In this document: positions 42,617 to 52,379 of the stretch, one piece after another
Layout of the letters: each line of letters opens with the position of its first letter
Numbering within the stretch: the stretch's first letter is position 1
Assembly (NCBI RefSeq): GCF_019880365.1
Contig: NZ_CP082271.1
Span: forward strand, 2,666,001 to 2,730,000
DNA length: 64,000 nt
Source: Pseudomonas sp. DNDY-54
Lineage (GTDB): Bacteria; Pseudomonadota; Gammaproteobacteria; Pseudomonadales; Pseudomonadaceae
Direction: 5' to 3'
Program-made: the position numbers and the translations under genes
The notes under the pieces: generated by a model
The model's database searches: none
What the model saw: the letters and a program-made list of their open reading frames with translations, nothing else
Told to the model about the DNA's origin: nothing

Positions 42617-45301
42617 TTAAGCGAGTTTGGCGAGCATGTCTCGCGCCTCTTGCTGTTGGGTATCGCTTCCTTCGCTCATGACCTCATCAAGAATATCGCG
42701 AGCGCCTTCCGCATCGCCCATATCGATGTAAGCCCGTGCGAGGTCTAGCTTGGTGGTGGTTTCATCCGTGTCGGAGAAGAAGTCAAAATCGTCATCCGAT
42801 GCATCAGAAGCAGACTCGACAGGCGCGATTGAAGTCGGGGATAGCGACTCAGGCTGACTGAATGGCTCCGATACGTCGCGAGACAAGTTATCAAGTTCAG
42901 CCTCGACCTCTTCCAGTTCCGAGGAAAAGCTGTCCGGGCCAGGGGTTGCACTGGCGTCATCTTCAAGCGACAGGTCAAATTCGTCCGGCATGTCTGTGGG
43001 TTGTGCAGGGCTGAAACGCTCGTCAAGGCTCAGCACATCGCCCTCACCGGACGTCGTTGAGTCCTCGTCGAGATCCAGCGAGAAGCCAGCCAATTCTTCA
43101 TCGAGAGAAACCTCATTTGACTTGGGCGACTCGTCCAACTCAAAAGAGAAGTCATCGGCTGATTGCTCTTCAGAAGCTGCTTCAAGATTGAACTTGTCAA
43201 AATCGAGCACATCGAGTTCCGACGTCACCTCACGAGACGGCGCGACCTGGGCATCTGTCAGCCCGTCGTCCAGTTCGAGATCATCCAAGCTGAGACCGAA
43301 GTTATCGTCAGCAACCTGCGTTACGGCAGGCGACGGCGCTTCAAGCTCGAGATCGTCTAGATTGAAGCTATCGAAATCGGCATCGGTTGCAGCGGCAGCG
43401 GCCGCGCCACCTGCAGCGGCCGCCGCGGCCATCGCCGGATACCTAGCTTTTGTCTGATCGATAGCCGCGGCAGAGCCACCGATATCGCGCAGTTCCGCCT
43501 CCTGCCGAGCAAAGCCCTCACGATCGCCGAGCTCGGCGTAAACTTCCATGAGCTTCAGACGCAAATCACTTCGCTGCGGCTCATCGTTGAGAGCGCTCTG
43601 CAACAGGTCAGCGGCCTGATTGAAACGACCATAGGCAATGTAGATATCAGCCTCAGCAAGAGGATCGGCACCGCTTCCTGCCAGCGAGTCAACCGACTGT
43701 CTATCAGCTTCTTGGTCGATGCCATGATCGGCTGGCTCAGCACCCGACGAACCGAGGTCCTGCTGCGCCATGTAAAAGGTATCTGGCTCACTGTCAGCGA
43801 GCAGGCTTTCCTGAAGCTCAGCCTCTTTCATGGCGTTGCGACGGGACAACGCCATCAGCCCGATCAGCAGAAGCAGCAATGCGCTGCCACCCAGAACGCC
43901 GAGCATCACAGGATTGGCCAATAACTCATCAACGTAGCTACCGTCTTCCGGCTCCTGGGTAGCAACCTCGGGCGCTGCCGGGGCTACAACGGTGGGTGCC
44001 TCGGCGGCCGGCTCTGGGCGTTCGGTCACGTTCGATTGAGCTTCCGGCACCACCGAAGCGTCAACCTCAGGCTTGGGGTTTGTTTCAGCGGCAGACTCCG
44101 GCGCTTCGGGCGTAATGCCGGCCTCTGCTCCGCCCTCCTCCATCGATGAGTCAACCGGTGTCGGTGCGTCCGCTCCTGGCTCCGCCCCAGTCGCCAATTG
44201 CGCCTGCAGCTTGGCTAGCTGATCATCCTTGAGCTGCATAATGCGCTGGAGCTTATCCAACTGGCCCTGGAGGTCGCTCAGCCGATCCTTGAGATCTACA
44301 TTCTCACGGCGACTCGAGTCGAGGCTCTCTTCTGTCACAGCGAGCTTGTCACGCAATGCTGCTGCGTCGTTTCCAGTCCCGGTATCGCTGCCTGTGGTGG
44401 ACTCGCCAGTTTCTGGCGCGACCAATCGGAGACTGTCGCCTTGCTCGCTGCGAGACGGCGCCTCTCCTGCCGCGCCGCGCTGGGTAGCATCAATCTGACG
44501 CGCCCCCGTTGCAGCAGCACTCGCAGCCTGGCGCCAGCTTGCGTTCTGTTGCGCTACCTGCTGAATCGCTTCAGCTTGCGAACGACTCCCAACCTGCTCG
44601 GCAGTCGGCAAGCGAAGTACTTGTCCATTCTTCATCCGGTTGATGTTGCCGCCGATAAACGCATCAGGGTTCAAATCCTGAATGGCCAACATGGCCTGAT
44701 GCACGGTGCCGCCCTGACGCGCACCTTCAGCAATCTCCCAAAGCGTTTCGTTGGGGGTTACCTTGTGCTCGCCTTGCTGAGCGGAACCGGTAATCGGCGC
44801 CGACTTAGGCTGTACAGCTGCGCGTGGCACAGGCGCAGAGCGAGTGGCCGGGACCGAAACGGGCAACTGGGGCGCAACGGAAGCAGCGATCTCTGGTGAA
44901 TAAAGCGGGGGATCGAGCAGCAAGGTGTACTCGCGCAGCAGTCGACCGCTTGGCCAGAGCACCTCGATAAGGAAATTCAGGTAGGGTTCGCGAACCGGTT
45001 TGGTGGAGGACACTCGTATGACGCTTTTACCATCTGGGCGCAGAACCGGAGTAAAGGTGAGATCGGTTAGAAAATACTGGCGATCCACCCCCGCCCGATT
45101 GAAATCCTCAGCGGATGCCAGCACCGGAACCACCTCGCCCGGCGCCAGCGTCTTCGCGTCCAGCAGTTCGATTTCAGCCACCAGTGGTTGATTCAGCGCG
45201 GACTTAAGCGTGACCTCTCCCAACCCCAGCGCATAAGCCATTTCGGAAGTCAGCGCGGTAGCAGCCGCGATTGCCAGCACCAGATTGCGAACCCGAACCA
45301 T
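42617..45301 (-). CDS. fimV: FimV-type polar hub protein
   Basis: 894 residues. A signal peptide (1-24) is followed by the FimV N-terminal domain (ALGLGEVTLKSALNQPLVAEI). A LysM domain lies near 180-235 (HKVTPNETLWEIAEG), then a coiled coil, one transmembrane helix (VMLGVLGGSALLLLLIGLMAL, about 465-487) and an acidic cytoplasmic part with TPR-like repeats. The C-terminus is the FimV terminal domain (KLDLARAYIDMGDAEGARDIL). It organises type IV pilus and polar assembly; whether this one also serves the SPOR-tailed secretin is not known. Confidence 0.95.
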   Translation of the reverse strand: MVRVRNLVLAIAAATALTSEMAYALGLGEVTLKSALNQPLVAEIELLDAKTLAPGEVVPVLASAEDFNRAGVDRQYFLTDLTFTPVLRPDGKSVIRVSSTKPVREPYLNFLIEVLWPSGRLLREYTLLLDPPLYSPEIAASVAPQLPVSVPATRSAPVPRAAVQPKSAPITGSAQQGEHKVTPNETLWEIAEGARQGGTVHQAMLAIQDLNPDAFIGGNINRMKNGQVLRLPTAEQVGSRSQAEAIQQVAQQNASWRQAASAAATGARQIDATQRGAAGEAPSRSEQGDSLRLVAPETGESTTGSDTGTGNDAAALRDKLAVTEESLDSSRRENVDLKDRLSDLQGQLDKLQRIMQLKDDQLAKLQAQLATGAEPGADAPTPVDSSMEEGGAEAGITPEAPESAAETNPKPEVDASVVPEAQSNVTERPEPAAEAPTVVAPAAPEVATQEPEDGSYVDELLANPVMLGVLGGSALLLLLIGLMALSRRNAMKEAELQESLLADSEPDTFYMAQQDLGSSGAEPADHGIDQEADRQSVDSLAGSGADPLAEADIYIAYGRFNQAADLLQSALNDEPQRSDLRLKLMEVYAELGDREGFARQEAELRDIGGSAAAIDQTKARYPAMAAAAAAGGAAAAAATDADFDSFNLDDLELEAPSPAVTQVADDNFGLSLDDLELDDGLTDAQVAPSREVTSELDVLDFDKFNLEAASEEQSADDFSFELDESPKSNEVSLDEELAGFSLDLDEDSTTSGEGDVLSLDERFSPAQPTDMPDEFDLSLEDDASATPGPDSFSSELEEVEAELDNLSRDVSEPFSQPESLSPTSIAPVESASDASDDDFDFFSDTDETTTKLDLARAYIDMGDAEGARDILDEVMSEGSDTQQQEARDMLAKLA

Positions 45302-45856
45302 TATGTAAATCCCTTGTTTTTTAACTTTTCTCGGATCTTCGAGAGGGTCTTATATTCGCTGCCTGCCCGCCAGGTGGCGGTCCCCCGTCAGCGATAAGCC
45401 TAAACAGCGTCGTCAGCTAGAATAGTTCTTCGAATTTCCAGCAAGTATCTTTTACAGATAGTGTTTTATCAACAACTCACCAGACCACGCGGCATGGCCC
45501 GCCGCGCCTTTTGGCACGTTATCAGACACAATCCACAAATTAGGCCTACACACCTCAAGTAAGTCAGATTAGCGTCGCTGGCGAAGTGCATACGCCCTTT
45601 GGCTAATCGCCCCCCGGCGGTGTCGTTAGCGTTAAGCGGTCAAAACCCACCACGTTGCTCGAGGCATACCATCCGAACGGGCGCCACTGTAGCCGAAACG
45701 GGTTGGGTAGAAGAGTGATCTCGGCTTAACCCGACGAACCGCGCCGCGATCTATTCCGTTTTGCCGTTTCGTAGCAGCAAGTCAAACAATTGCAGACCGC
45801 AATAAAAAAGCGCCGCGGATACACCGAGGCGCTTTCTAGACATAACTCGTCCGCGA
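45302..45856. other. Spacer between fimV and asd
   Basis: 555 bases without a gene. It should hold the fimV promoter on the minus strand. A short hairpin CCCGCCAGGTGGCGG lies near 45366. The asd terminator is at the far end. No repeat of the REP-like family is seen here. Confidence 0.6.
45806..45836 (-). terminator. Rho-independent terminator of asd
   Basis: On the minus strand AAAGCGCC...GGCGCTTTTTT, with an internal loop and a clear T-run, 20 bases after the asd stop. Confidence 0.75.
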
Positions 45857-46969
45857 TTACCGCTCTAACAGTATGCGTAGCATGCGGCGTAGCGGCTCGG
45901 CAGCGCCCCAGAGCAGCTGATCGCCCACGGTGAACGCACCCAAATAATGCGAGCCCATGTTCAGCTTGCGCAAACGACCCACCGGAACGCTCAACGTGCC
46001 GGTTACAGAGGTTGGACTGAGCTCTTGCATGCTCGCATCACGGTGGTTCGGGACGAGCTTTACCCAGGGATTGTGCTGGCTGATCATGCCTTCGATATCC
46101 GAAATAGGGACATCTTTATTGAGCTTGATAGTCAATGCCTGGCTGTGGCAACGCATCGCGCCGACACGCACACAGATCCCGTCCACCGGTATTGGGCTCT
46201 TGAAGCGGCCAAGAATTTTGTTGGTTTCCGCCTGCGCCTTCCACTCTTCGCGGCTCTGTCCGTTTGGCAGCTCCTTGTCGATATAAGGAATGAGGCTGCC
46301 TGCCAGCGGCACGCCGAAGTGATCCACTGGAAAGGCTTCGGAGCGCTGACACTCGGCTACTTTTCGATCGATATCCAGGATCGCACTGGCCGGGTCGGCA
46401 AGCTCATCGGCAACCGAGGCATTGATGGTACCCATCTGCCGGATCAGTTCGCGCATATTCTGAGCACCCGCGCCGGACGCGGCCTGATAGGTCATGGCGC
46501 TCATCCAGTCGACCAAGCCATTTTCGAACAGACCACCAAGGCCCATCAGCATGAGGCTGACAGTGCAGTTACCGCCGATGTAGTTAAGGGTGCCCGCATC
46601 GAGCTGATGGTCGATCACTTTACGATTGACCGGATCGAGCACGATCACTGCGTCGTCATGCATACGCAGCGTAGACGCCGCATCGATCCAGTACCCCTTC
46701 CAGCCCGCTTCACGCAGCTTGGGAAAGACTTCGCTGGTGTAGTCGCCGCCCTGACAGGTCAATATCACGTCTAGGGTTTTCAGTTCGTCGATGCTGTAGG
46801 CATCTTTCAGCGGCGCGGTGTCATGGCCGACAGACGGACCCTGACCACCTACGTTGGAAGTGGTAAAGAAAACTGGCTCGATCAGGTCGAAATCCCGCTC
46901 TTCCAGCATCCGCTGCATGAGCACGGAACCAACCATGCCGCGCCAACCGATCAGACCTACACGTTTCAT
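45857..46969 (-). CDS. asd: Aspartate-semialdehyde dehydrogenase
   Basis: 370 residues, NADPH-dependent, on the route to lysine, threonine and methionine. The N-terminal NADP site GLIGWRGMVGSVLMQRM and active-site Cys135 in GGNCTVSLM are intact. RVGAMRCHSQAL holds the proton-relay histidine. It is a separate transcription unit between leuB and fimV. Confidence 0.96.
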   Translation of the reverse strand: MKRVGLIGWRGMVGSVLMQRMLEERDFDLIEPVFFTTSNVGGQGPSVGHDTAPLKDAYSIDELKTLDVILTCQGGDYTSEVFPKLREAGWKGYWIDAASTLRMHDDAVIVLDPVNRKVIDHQLDAGTLNYIGGNCTVSLMLMGLGGLFENGLVDWMSAMTYQAASGAGAQNMRELIRQMGTINASVADELADPASAILDIDRKVAECQRSEAFPVDHFGVPLAGSLIPYIDKELPNGQSREEWKAQAETNKILGRFKSPIPVDGICVRVGAMRCHSQALTIKLNKDVPISDIEGMISQHNPWVKLVPNHRDASMQELSPTSVTGTLSVPVGRLRKLNMGSHYLGAFTVGDQLLWGAAEPLRRMLRILLER

Positions 46970-47143
46970 CGCAACTACCTATATATGTGGCCTGCCAGGC
47001 AGGCCGTCGATAACTAAAAATTGCTCTCAGGTTCGATGGCGAGGGCGCGCTGTCTAGCAGTAGCGCCTCGCCATTACTCGGCGTATTCGCCTAGCCGTCG
47101 CCCGCAAGCTCTACCAACGGCTGGTGCAATGGGGCCAGAGAGA

Positions 47144-48226
47144 TTACAGCTTCGCGAGCGCCGCGACTACTGCGTCGCCCATCACCTGGGTGTTGACCTT
47201 CTGGCAGCCTTCGGACCAGATATCACCCGTGCGCAGCCCCTCGTCGAGCACATTGCTGACGGCCTGCTCAATCGCGTCGGCGGCAGCCGCCTTATTGAAG
47301 CTATAACGAAGCATCATCGAAACGGAAAGAATCGTGGCCAGCGGATTAGCGATACCCTTGCCCGCTATATCCGGCGCCGAGCCATGGCAGGGCTCGAACA
47401 TACCCTTGTTGTTCGAGTCGAGAGACGCGGACGGCAGCATGCCGATGGAGCCGGTCAGCATGGAAGCCTCATCCGACAGAATGTCGCCGAACATGTTGTC
47501 AGTAACGATCACGTCGAATTGCTTGGGTGCCCGCACTAGCTGCATTGCGGCATTGTCGACATACATATGGCTGAGCTCGACCTCCGGATAGTCCTTACCG
47601 ACCTCCTCCACCACGGCGCGCCAGAGCTGGCTTGATGCGAGTACGTTCGCTTTGTCGACGGAGCAGAGCTTCTTGTTGCGCACCATCGCCATGTCGAAGC
47701 CGACCTTGGCGATACGGCGGATCTCGCTTTCACTGTACGGCAGCGTGTCGTACGCCATCCGCTCGCCGTTCTCCAGCACCTTGCTTTCGCGCGGCTGGCC
47801 GAAATAGATGCCACCGGTCAGCTCGCGAACGATCAGGATATCCAGCCCGGCCACGATCTCAGGCTTCAGCGAGGACGCATCGGCCAGTTGTGGATAGAGC
47901 AGCGCCGGGCGCAGGTTACCGAACAGCCGCAGTTCGGAGCGAATCTTGAGCAGGCCGCGCTCAGGGCGAATGGCAGGATCGATGGTGTCCCACTTCGGGC
48001 CGCCCACGGCGCCAAGCAGAATGGCATCGGCAGCGCGCGCGCGCTCAAGGGTTTCGTCCGCCAGCGGCACGCCATATTTGTCGACCGCTGCGCCGCCCAA
48101 CTCGTCGTAGCTTAGCTCGAAGCCCAGCTGGAACTTGTCATTGGCCAGCTGCAGTACCTTGACCGCTTCGGCCATGATCTCCGGGCCGATACCGTCGCCG
48201 GGGAGAATTAGAATCTGTTTGGACAT
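47144..48226 (-). CDS. leuB: 3-isopropylmalate dehydrogenase
   Basis: 360 residues. PGDGIGPEI at the N-terminus, the arginine-rich substrate site (LRKIRSELRLFGNLRPA-like block) and NMFGDILSDEASMLTGSIGMLPSASL are all present. NAD-dependent oxidation and decarboxylation in leucine synthesis. AAGGAA precedes the ATG at 48226. The leuD gene lies 84 bases upstream; a REP-like palindrome sits in between. Confidence 0.97.
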   Translation of the reverse strand: MSKQILILPGDGIGPEIMAEAVKVLQLANDKFQLGFELSYDELGGAAVDKYGVPLADETLERARAADAILLGAVGGPKWDTIDPAIRPERGLLKIRSELRLFGNLRPALLYPQLADASSLKPEIVAGLDILIVRELTGGIYFGQPRESKVLENGERMAYDTLPYSESEIRRIAKVGFDMAMVRNKKLCSVDKANVLASSQLWRAVVEEVGKDYPEVELSHMYVDNAAMQLVRAPKQFDVIVTDNMFGDILSDEASMLTGSIGMLPSASLDSNNKGMFEPCHGSAPDIAGKGIANPLATILSVSMMLRYSFNKAAAADAIEQAVSNVLDEGLRTGDIWSEGCQKVNTQVMGDAVVAALAKL

Positions 48227-48270
48227 CTGGTATTCCTTATAGGGGAGTCACATCGCGGCCGGGGCGTTTC

Positions 48271-48292
48271 GTAGGGTGGGCTTCAGCCCACC
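48271..48292. repeat. REP-like palindrome in the leuD-leuB spacer
   Basis: GTAGG followed by GTGGGCTTCAGCCCAC, the same element as at 245 and 4300. Its place inside an operon spacer could lower or stabilise leuB mRNA. Confidence 0.7.
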
Positions 48293-48310
48293 GACTTAGT
48301 AATACTCAGC

Positions 48311-48958
48311 CTATTTGATCGCGCCGAAGAGCCATGGCTGGCTCTGCTGGTGACGGGTTTCGAACGCTTTGATCGCGTCCGCGTCCTGCAGCGTCAGGCC
48401 GATATCGTCGAGGCCGTTAAGCAGGCAGTGCTTGCGGAACGCATCGACCTCGAAACCGTACTGCTTGCCATCCGGGCGGGTGACAGTCTGCGCCGCAAGA
48501 TCAACCGTCAGCTGGTATCCCTCAGCGGCCTCTGCCTGCTCGAATAGCTCATCGACCGCGTCCTCACTCAGCACGATCGGCAACAGGCCATTCTTGAAAC
48601 TGTTGTTGTAGAAGATATCCGCAAAGCTCGGCGCGATAATTGTCCGGAACCCGTACTCCTCAAGCGCCCAAGGCGCGTGCTCGCGCGACGAACCACAGCC
48701 GAAATTCTCACGAGCCAGTAGAACGCTAGCGCCCTGATAGCGCGGAAAATTCAGGACGAACTCATGATTCACCGGCCGATTCGAGCAGTCCTGATTGGGC
48801 TGCCCGACATCCAGGTAGCGCCACTCGTCGAAGAGGTTCTGGCCGAACCCAGTGCGCTTGATCGACTTAAGAAACTGCTTCGGAATGATTTGATCCGTAT
48901 CGACATTGGCGCGATCGAGCGGCGCGACGAGGCCGGTGTGCTGGGTAAATGCTTTCAT
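48311..48958 (-). CDS. leuD: 3-isopropylmalate dehydratase small subunit
   Basis: 215 residues with the aconitase swivel-domain motifs TDQIIPKQFLKSI and FGCGSSREHAPWAL. It forms the isomerase with LeuC. GAGGAG lies 6 bases before the ATG. The gap to leuC is 10 bases. Confidence 0.97.
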   Translation of the reverse strand: MKAFTQHTGLVAPLDRANVDTDQIIPKQFLKSIKRTGFGQNLFDEWRYLDVGQPNQDCSNRPVNHEFVLNFPRYQGASVLLARENFGCGSSREHAPWALEEYGFRTIIAPSFADIFYNNSFKNGLLPIVLSEDAVDELFEQAEAAEGYQLTVDLAAQTVTRPDGKQYGFEVDAFRKHCLLNGLDDIGLTLQDADAIKAFETRHQQSQPWLFGAIK

Positions 48959-48968
48959 ATCGGGCTCC

Positions 48969-50396
48969 TCAGGCTTGCGTCAATTCGCGGACATCGATGA
49001 AGCGACCGGTTACGGCTGCAGCCGCCGCCATCGCCGGGCTTACCAGGTGCGTTCTGCCGCCCGCGCCCTGACGCCCTTCGAAGTTGCGGTTGGACGTGGA
49101 TGCACAATGCTCGCCGCTGCCCAGCTTGTCTGGGTTCATGGCCAGGCACATCGAGCACCCTGGTTCGCGCCATTCGAACCCCGCCTCGAGAAATATCTTG
49201 TCCAGCCCTTCTGCCTCCGCCTGTTTCTTAACCAACCCCGAACCCGGCACGACCATCGCCTGCTTGACCGTAGAGGCGACTTTCCGCCCCTTGGCTACCT
49301 CAGCGGCAGCGCGCAAATCTTCGATGCGTGAGTTCGTGCACGAACCAATAAACACGCGATCGAGCTGAATCTCGGTAATCGGCTGATTGGCACGCAGCCC
49401 CATGTATTTCAGCGCCCGCGTGATGGAATCCCGCTTAACCGGGTCGGATTCGGCGTCCGGATCCGGCACGCTCTCATCGACCGCGAGCACCATCTCGGGC
49501 GAGGTACCCCAGCTGACCTGAGGCTTGATGTCTTCCGCCTTCAGCTCGATGACCGTATCGAAGACCGCATCCTCATCAGAAACCAAGTCCTTCCAGGCTT
49601 CGACCGCACGCGCCCAGTCCGCGCCCTTCGGTGCATAAGGACGGCCGTCGACATAGGCAATGGTCTTGTCATCAACCGCCACCATACCGACACGGGCGCC
49701 CGCCTCGATGGACATGTTGCAAATGGTCATGCGCCCTTCCATGGACAGGTCACGGATGGCGCTGCCCGCGAACTCAAGCGCGTGACCGTTACCCCCAGCC
49801 GTGCCGATCTTGCCGATCACTGCCAACACAATGTCCTTGGCGGTCACGCCAAAGGGCAACGTGCCCTCAACGCGAACCTGCATGTTTTTCATTTTCTTGG
49901 CGACCAAACACTGTGTCGCAAGCACATGCTCGACTTCCGAAGTGCCAATGCCATGGGCCAGCGCACCGAAGGCGCCATGAGTCGAGGTGTGAGAGTCACC
50001 GCAGACGACGGTCATGCCCGGCAGCGTCGCGCCCTGCTCCGGGCCGATGACATGCACGATGCCCTGGCGCACGTCGTTCATCTTGAATTCGAGAATGCCG
50101 AAGTCATCGCAGTTCTCATCCAGCGTCTGGACCTGGATACGGGAGACTTCATCGGCGATGGCTTCCAGTCCGCCCTGACGCTCGCCCTTCGTGGTGGGGA
50201 CGTTGTGGTCGGGCGTCGCGATATTGGCATCGATGCGCCATGGCTTACGGCTCGCCAGACGCAGGCCTTCGAACGCTTGTGGCGAAGTCACTTCATGCAG
50301 GATGTGGCGATCTATATAAATCAACGATGAGCCATCATCGCGACGTTTCACCTCATGCATTTCCCAGAGCTTGTCGTAGAGCGTTTTGCCGGCCAT
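48969..50396 (-). CDS. leuC: 3-isopropylmalate dehydratase large subunit
   Basis: 475 residues from the ATG at 50396 (MAGKTLYDKLW), chosen because GAGGAA lies upstream; an earlier in-frame Met is rejected. [4Fe-4S]-ligand cysteines lie in SCTNSR and PGCSMCLAMN. It catalyses the isomerisation step of leucine synthesis with LeuD. The start is divergent from a LysR regulator. Confidence 0.97.
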   Translation of the reverse strand: MAGKTLYDKLWEMHEVKRRDDGSSLIYIDRHILHEVTSPQAFEGLRLASRKPWRIDANIATPDHNVPTTKGERQGGLEAIADEVSRIQVQTLDENCDDFGILEFKMNDVRQGIVHVIGPEQGATLPGMTVVCGDSHTSTHGAFGALAHGIGTSEVEHVLATQCLVAKKMKNMQVRVEGTLPFGVTAKDIVLAVIGKIGTAGGNGHALEFAGSAIRDLSMEGRMTICNMSIEAGARVGMVAVDDKTIAYVDGRPYAPKGADWARAVEAWKDLVSDEDAVFDTVIELKAEDIKPQVSWGTSPEMVLAVDESVPDPDAESDPVKRDSITRALKYMGLRANQPITEIQLDRVFIGSCTNSRIEDLRAAAEVAKGRKVASTVKQAMVVPGSGLVKKQAEAEGLDKIFLEAGFEWREPGCSMCLAMNPDKLGSGEHCASTSNRNFEGRQGAGGRTHLVSPAMAAAAAVTGRFIDVRELTQA

Positions 50397-50500
50397 CGGA
50401 CATTTCCTCATCAGTGCGGTGGGCAAAAGCCCTTTTGCTTATGGGGTTGATGCTATGGGTATCGCTCGAATTACTCAAATTCATATTTTTTATTCAATGC

Positions 50501-50515
50501 ATTCCATGATGGAAT
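50501..50515. promoter_or_regulatory. Palindromic site between leuC and the LysR gene
   Basis: Perfect palindrome ATTCCAT-G-ATGGAAT in the 161-base divergent spacer (50397-50557), about 43 bases before the LysR gene start. The T-N11-A pattern fits LysR-type operators, so autoregulation and leuC control are likely. AT-rich flanks hold likely promoters for both sides. Confidence 0.55.
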
Positions 50516-50557
50516 AACAGCGACCGTTCCTTGAATCGATTCATCTAGGAGATCGCC

Positions 50558-51424
50558 GTGGACCTCGCCAGCCTAAACGCCTTCATTGCAATCGCCGAAA
50601 TGGGCAGCTTTTCCCTTGCCGCCGATCGCCTTCATCTGACTCAACCTGCCGTCAGCAAACGGCTCGCAACGCTGGAAACACAGCTCAATGTGAGGCTGTT
50701 CGATCGATTAGGGCGGGAGATCGGTCTGACTGAAGCTGGCCGAGCGCTCCTTCCGCGGGCGTACCAGATTCTCAACGTGCTGGACGACACCCGCCGCGCC
50801 TTGACGAATCTAAACGGCAATGTCAGCGGGCGGCTGTCCCTGGCCACCAGCCACCACATTGGCTTACATCGCCTGCCACCGCTGTTAAGGACCTTCACGC
50901 GCCGCTACCCGGACGTCAATCTCGATATCCGTTTCCTGGATTCGGAGATCGCCTACGAAGAGGTTTTGCATGGCCGCGCCGAGTTAGCGGTAATAACCTT
51001 GGCGCCCCAAACGGCCGCACCGGTGCGCGCAGTCAACGTGTGGGACGACCCGCTCGATTTTGTCGTCGCACCGGAGCATCCATTGGCGCAAAAGAGCGAA
51101 ATCTCCTTGGCGGACATTGCCGGGTACCCGGCGGTGTTTCCGGGCGGTAACACCTTTACCCACCATATCGCTCACCGGCTGTTTGAACGCGAGGGACTAA
51201 CGCCCAACATCACGATGAGCACCAACTATATGGAAACGATCAAGATGATGGTTTCCATCGGCATAGCATGGAGCGTCCTGCCGCGCACGATGCTCGATGA
51301 ACAGGTGGTACGTCTGTCATTACCAGGCATTCAACTGTCCAGGCAACTCGGTTACATCACCCATACTGAGCGCACGCTATCGAATGCTGCAAAAGCGTTT
51401 ATGGCGCTGCTGGACGCCGACTGA
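50558..51424 (+). CDS. LysR-family transcriptional regulator
   Basis: 288 residues from the GTG at 50558, with AGGAG 6 bases upstream. The N-terminal helix-turn-helix is FSLAADRLHLTQPAVSKRLATLE. A periplasmic-binding-protein-like effector domain follows from about residue 90. Divergent placement suggests it regulates leuCDB, but it is not LeuO-like by any motif I can cite. The effector is unknown. Confidence 0.92.
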   Translation: MDLASLNAFIAIAEMGSFSLAADRLHLTQPAVSKRLATLETQLNVRLFDRLGREIGLTEAGRALLPRAYQILNVLDDTRRALTNLNGNVSGRLSLATSHHIGLHRLPPLLRTFTRRYPDVNLDIRFLDSEIAYEEVLHGRAELAVITLAPQTAAPVRAVNVWDDPLDFVVAPEHPLAQKSEISLADIAGYPAVFPGGNTFTHHIAHRLFEREGLTPNITMSTNYMETIKMMVSIGIAWSVLPRTMLDEQVVRLSLPGIQLSRQLGYITHTERTLSNAAKAFMALLDAD

Positions 51425-51794
51425 CCGCTGGCACGCTGACGTCAGCTATAAACTAAGTCGGCCCGTCCCAACGAGCAGTAAGAACGCCATAGCGAACCTT
51501 TGCCATAGATCGTCACGCGCGTTTCGGCGTCATCTGAAGCCACTTGCGCTTGCGGAACCGCTCATTACCAGCGAAGGGATAGCGACTCGGTCGGACGCAT
51601 GCTGAAATCGTGCGGACAATCGTGACGATCACAAAGCCCTGATCCAGAAGTGATCGTCTACAACGTCGAGCATCAGCCGTAACTTAAACTGCTGCCACTA
51701 CATAGAGCGATCGCTATCCAGGCTATCTGGTCGCCCGCTCTGGCGGACGTCATCGAACTGCGATCACAGCAGCAGCCATCAAGACTCGTCCCAA
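51425..51794. other. Spacer between the LysR gene and ibpA
   Basis: About 370 bases with no gene I can support. Short frames here have no ribosome-binding site. The two genes converge on the terminator at 51799. Confidence 0.5.
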
Positions 51795-51798
51795 AAAA

Positions 51799-51826
51799 CG
51801 AAACCCCGCACAACGGCGGGGTTTCG
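51799..51826. terminator. Bidirectional terminator between LysR gene and ibpA
   Basis: CGAAACCCCGC...GCGGGGTTTCG with a six-base loop and an A-run on the left, serving mainly ibpA on the minus strand. Confidence 0.85.
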
Positions 51827-51867
51827 CTCTTGATTGGCAGGCTTTTACGCCGCCGTCATCGCGCCAA

Positions 51868-52314
51868 TCAGGCCTCTTCCAGCGTCAGGCGCTGGCCGTT
51901 GATCGGGATGCGCTTAGGCTTGGCTTCTTCCGGCACGACTCGCTCGAGCTCAATGGCCAACAAGCCGTTATTGAGCGCTGCGCCCCTTACCTCAATATGA
52001 TCAGCGAGGCGGAACGACAGCTTGAACGCGCGCTGCGCAATGCCCTGATGCAGGTAGGTGACATAGTCACCGGCGTTCTCGCGCTTGCCACCACTGATGG
52101 TCAGCACACCGCGCTCGACTTGCAGGTCCAGATCGGAGTCTTGGAAACCTGCGGCTGCTACGATGATGCGGTACTGATCATCGCCGTGTTTCTCCACGTT
52201 GTAGGGTGGAAATGAGCTGTTAGCGTCGTTGCGCAGAGCCGATTCGAATAGATCATTGAAACGATCGAAGCCAATAGATTGGCGAAACAATGGAGCCATC
52301 GAAAAACTAGTCAT
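51868..52314 (-). CDS. ibpA: Small heat-shock protein, Hsp20/IbpA type
   Basis: 148 residues: short N-terminal region (FDRFNDLFESAL), alpha-crystallin domain about 35-130 (YRIIVAAAGFQDSDLDLQVERGVLTISGGK) and a C-terminal RIPI tail, which is the I-x-I anchor. It holds unfolding proteins in the cytoplasm. AGGAG lies seven bases before the ATG. A sigma-32 promoter and hairpin-forming leader precede it. Confidence 0.93.
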   Translation of the reverse strand: MTSFSMAPLFRQSIGFDRFNDLFESALRNDANSSFPPYNVEKHGDDQYRIIVAAAGFQDSDLDLQVERGVLTISGGKRENAGDYVTYLHQGIAQRAFKLSFRLADHIEVRGAALNNGLLAIELERVVPEEAKPKRIPINGQRLTLEEA

Positions 52315-52374
52315 TTTGCTATCTCCTGATATTCAGCGAGTGGTTACTACAGGACCCGGATTCGGCATCCTGTA
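52315..52374 (-). promoter_or_regulatory. Structured 5' leader of ibpA, possible RNA thermometer
   Basis: The predicted transcript starts near 52373 with a perfect 7-bp hairpin (TACAGGA/TCCTGTA, 52348-52374). Close to the start codon, CTGA-ATA-TCAG (52326-52336) can cover the first bases of the AGGAGAT ribosome-binding site. ROSE-like thermometers are known at ibpA genes of Pseudomonas; the exact fold here is inferred. Confidence 0.4.
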
Positions 52375-52379
52375 CCGCC

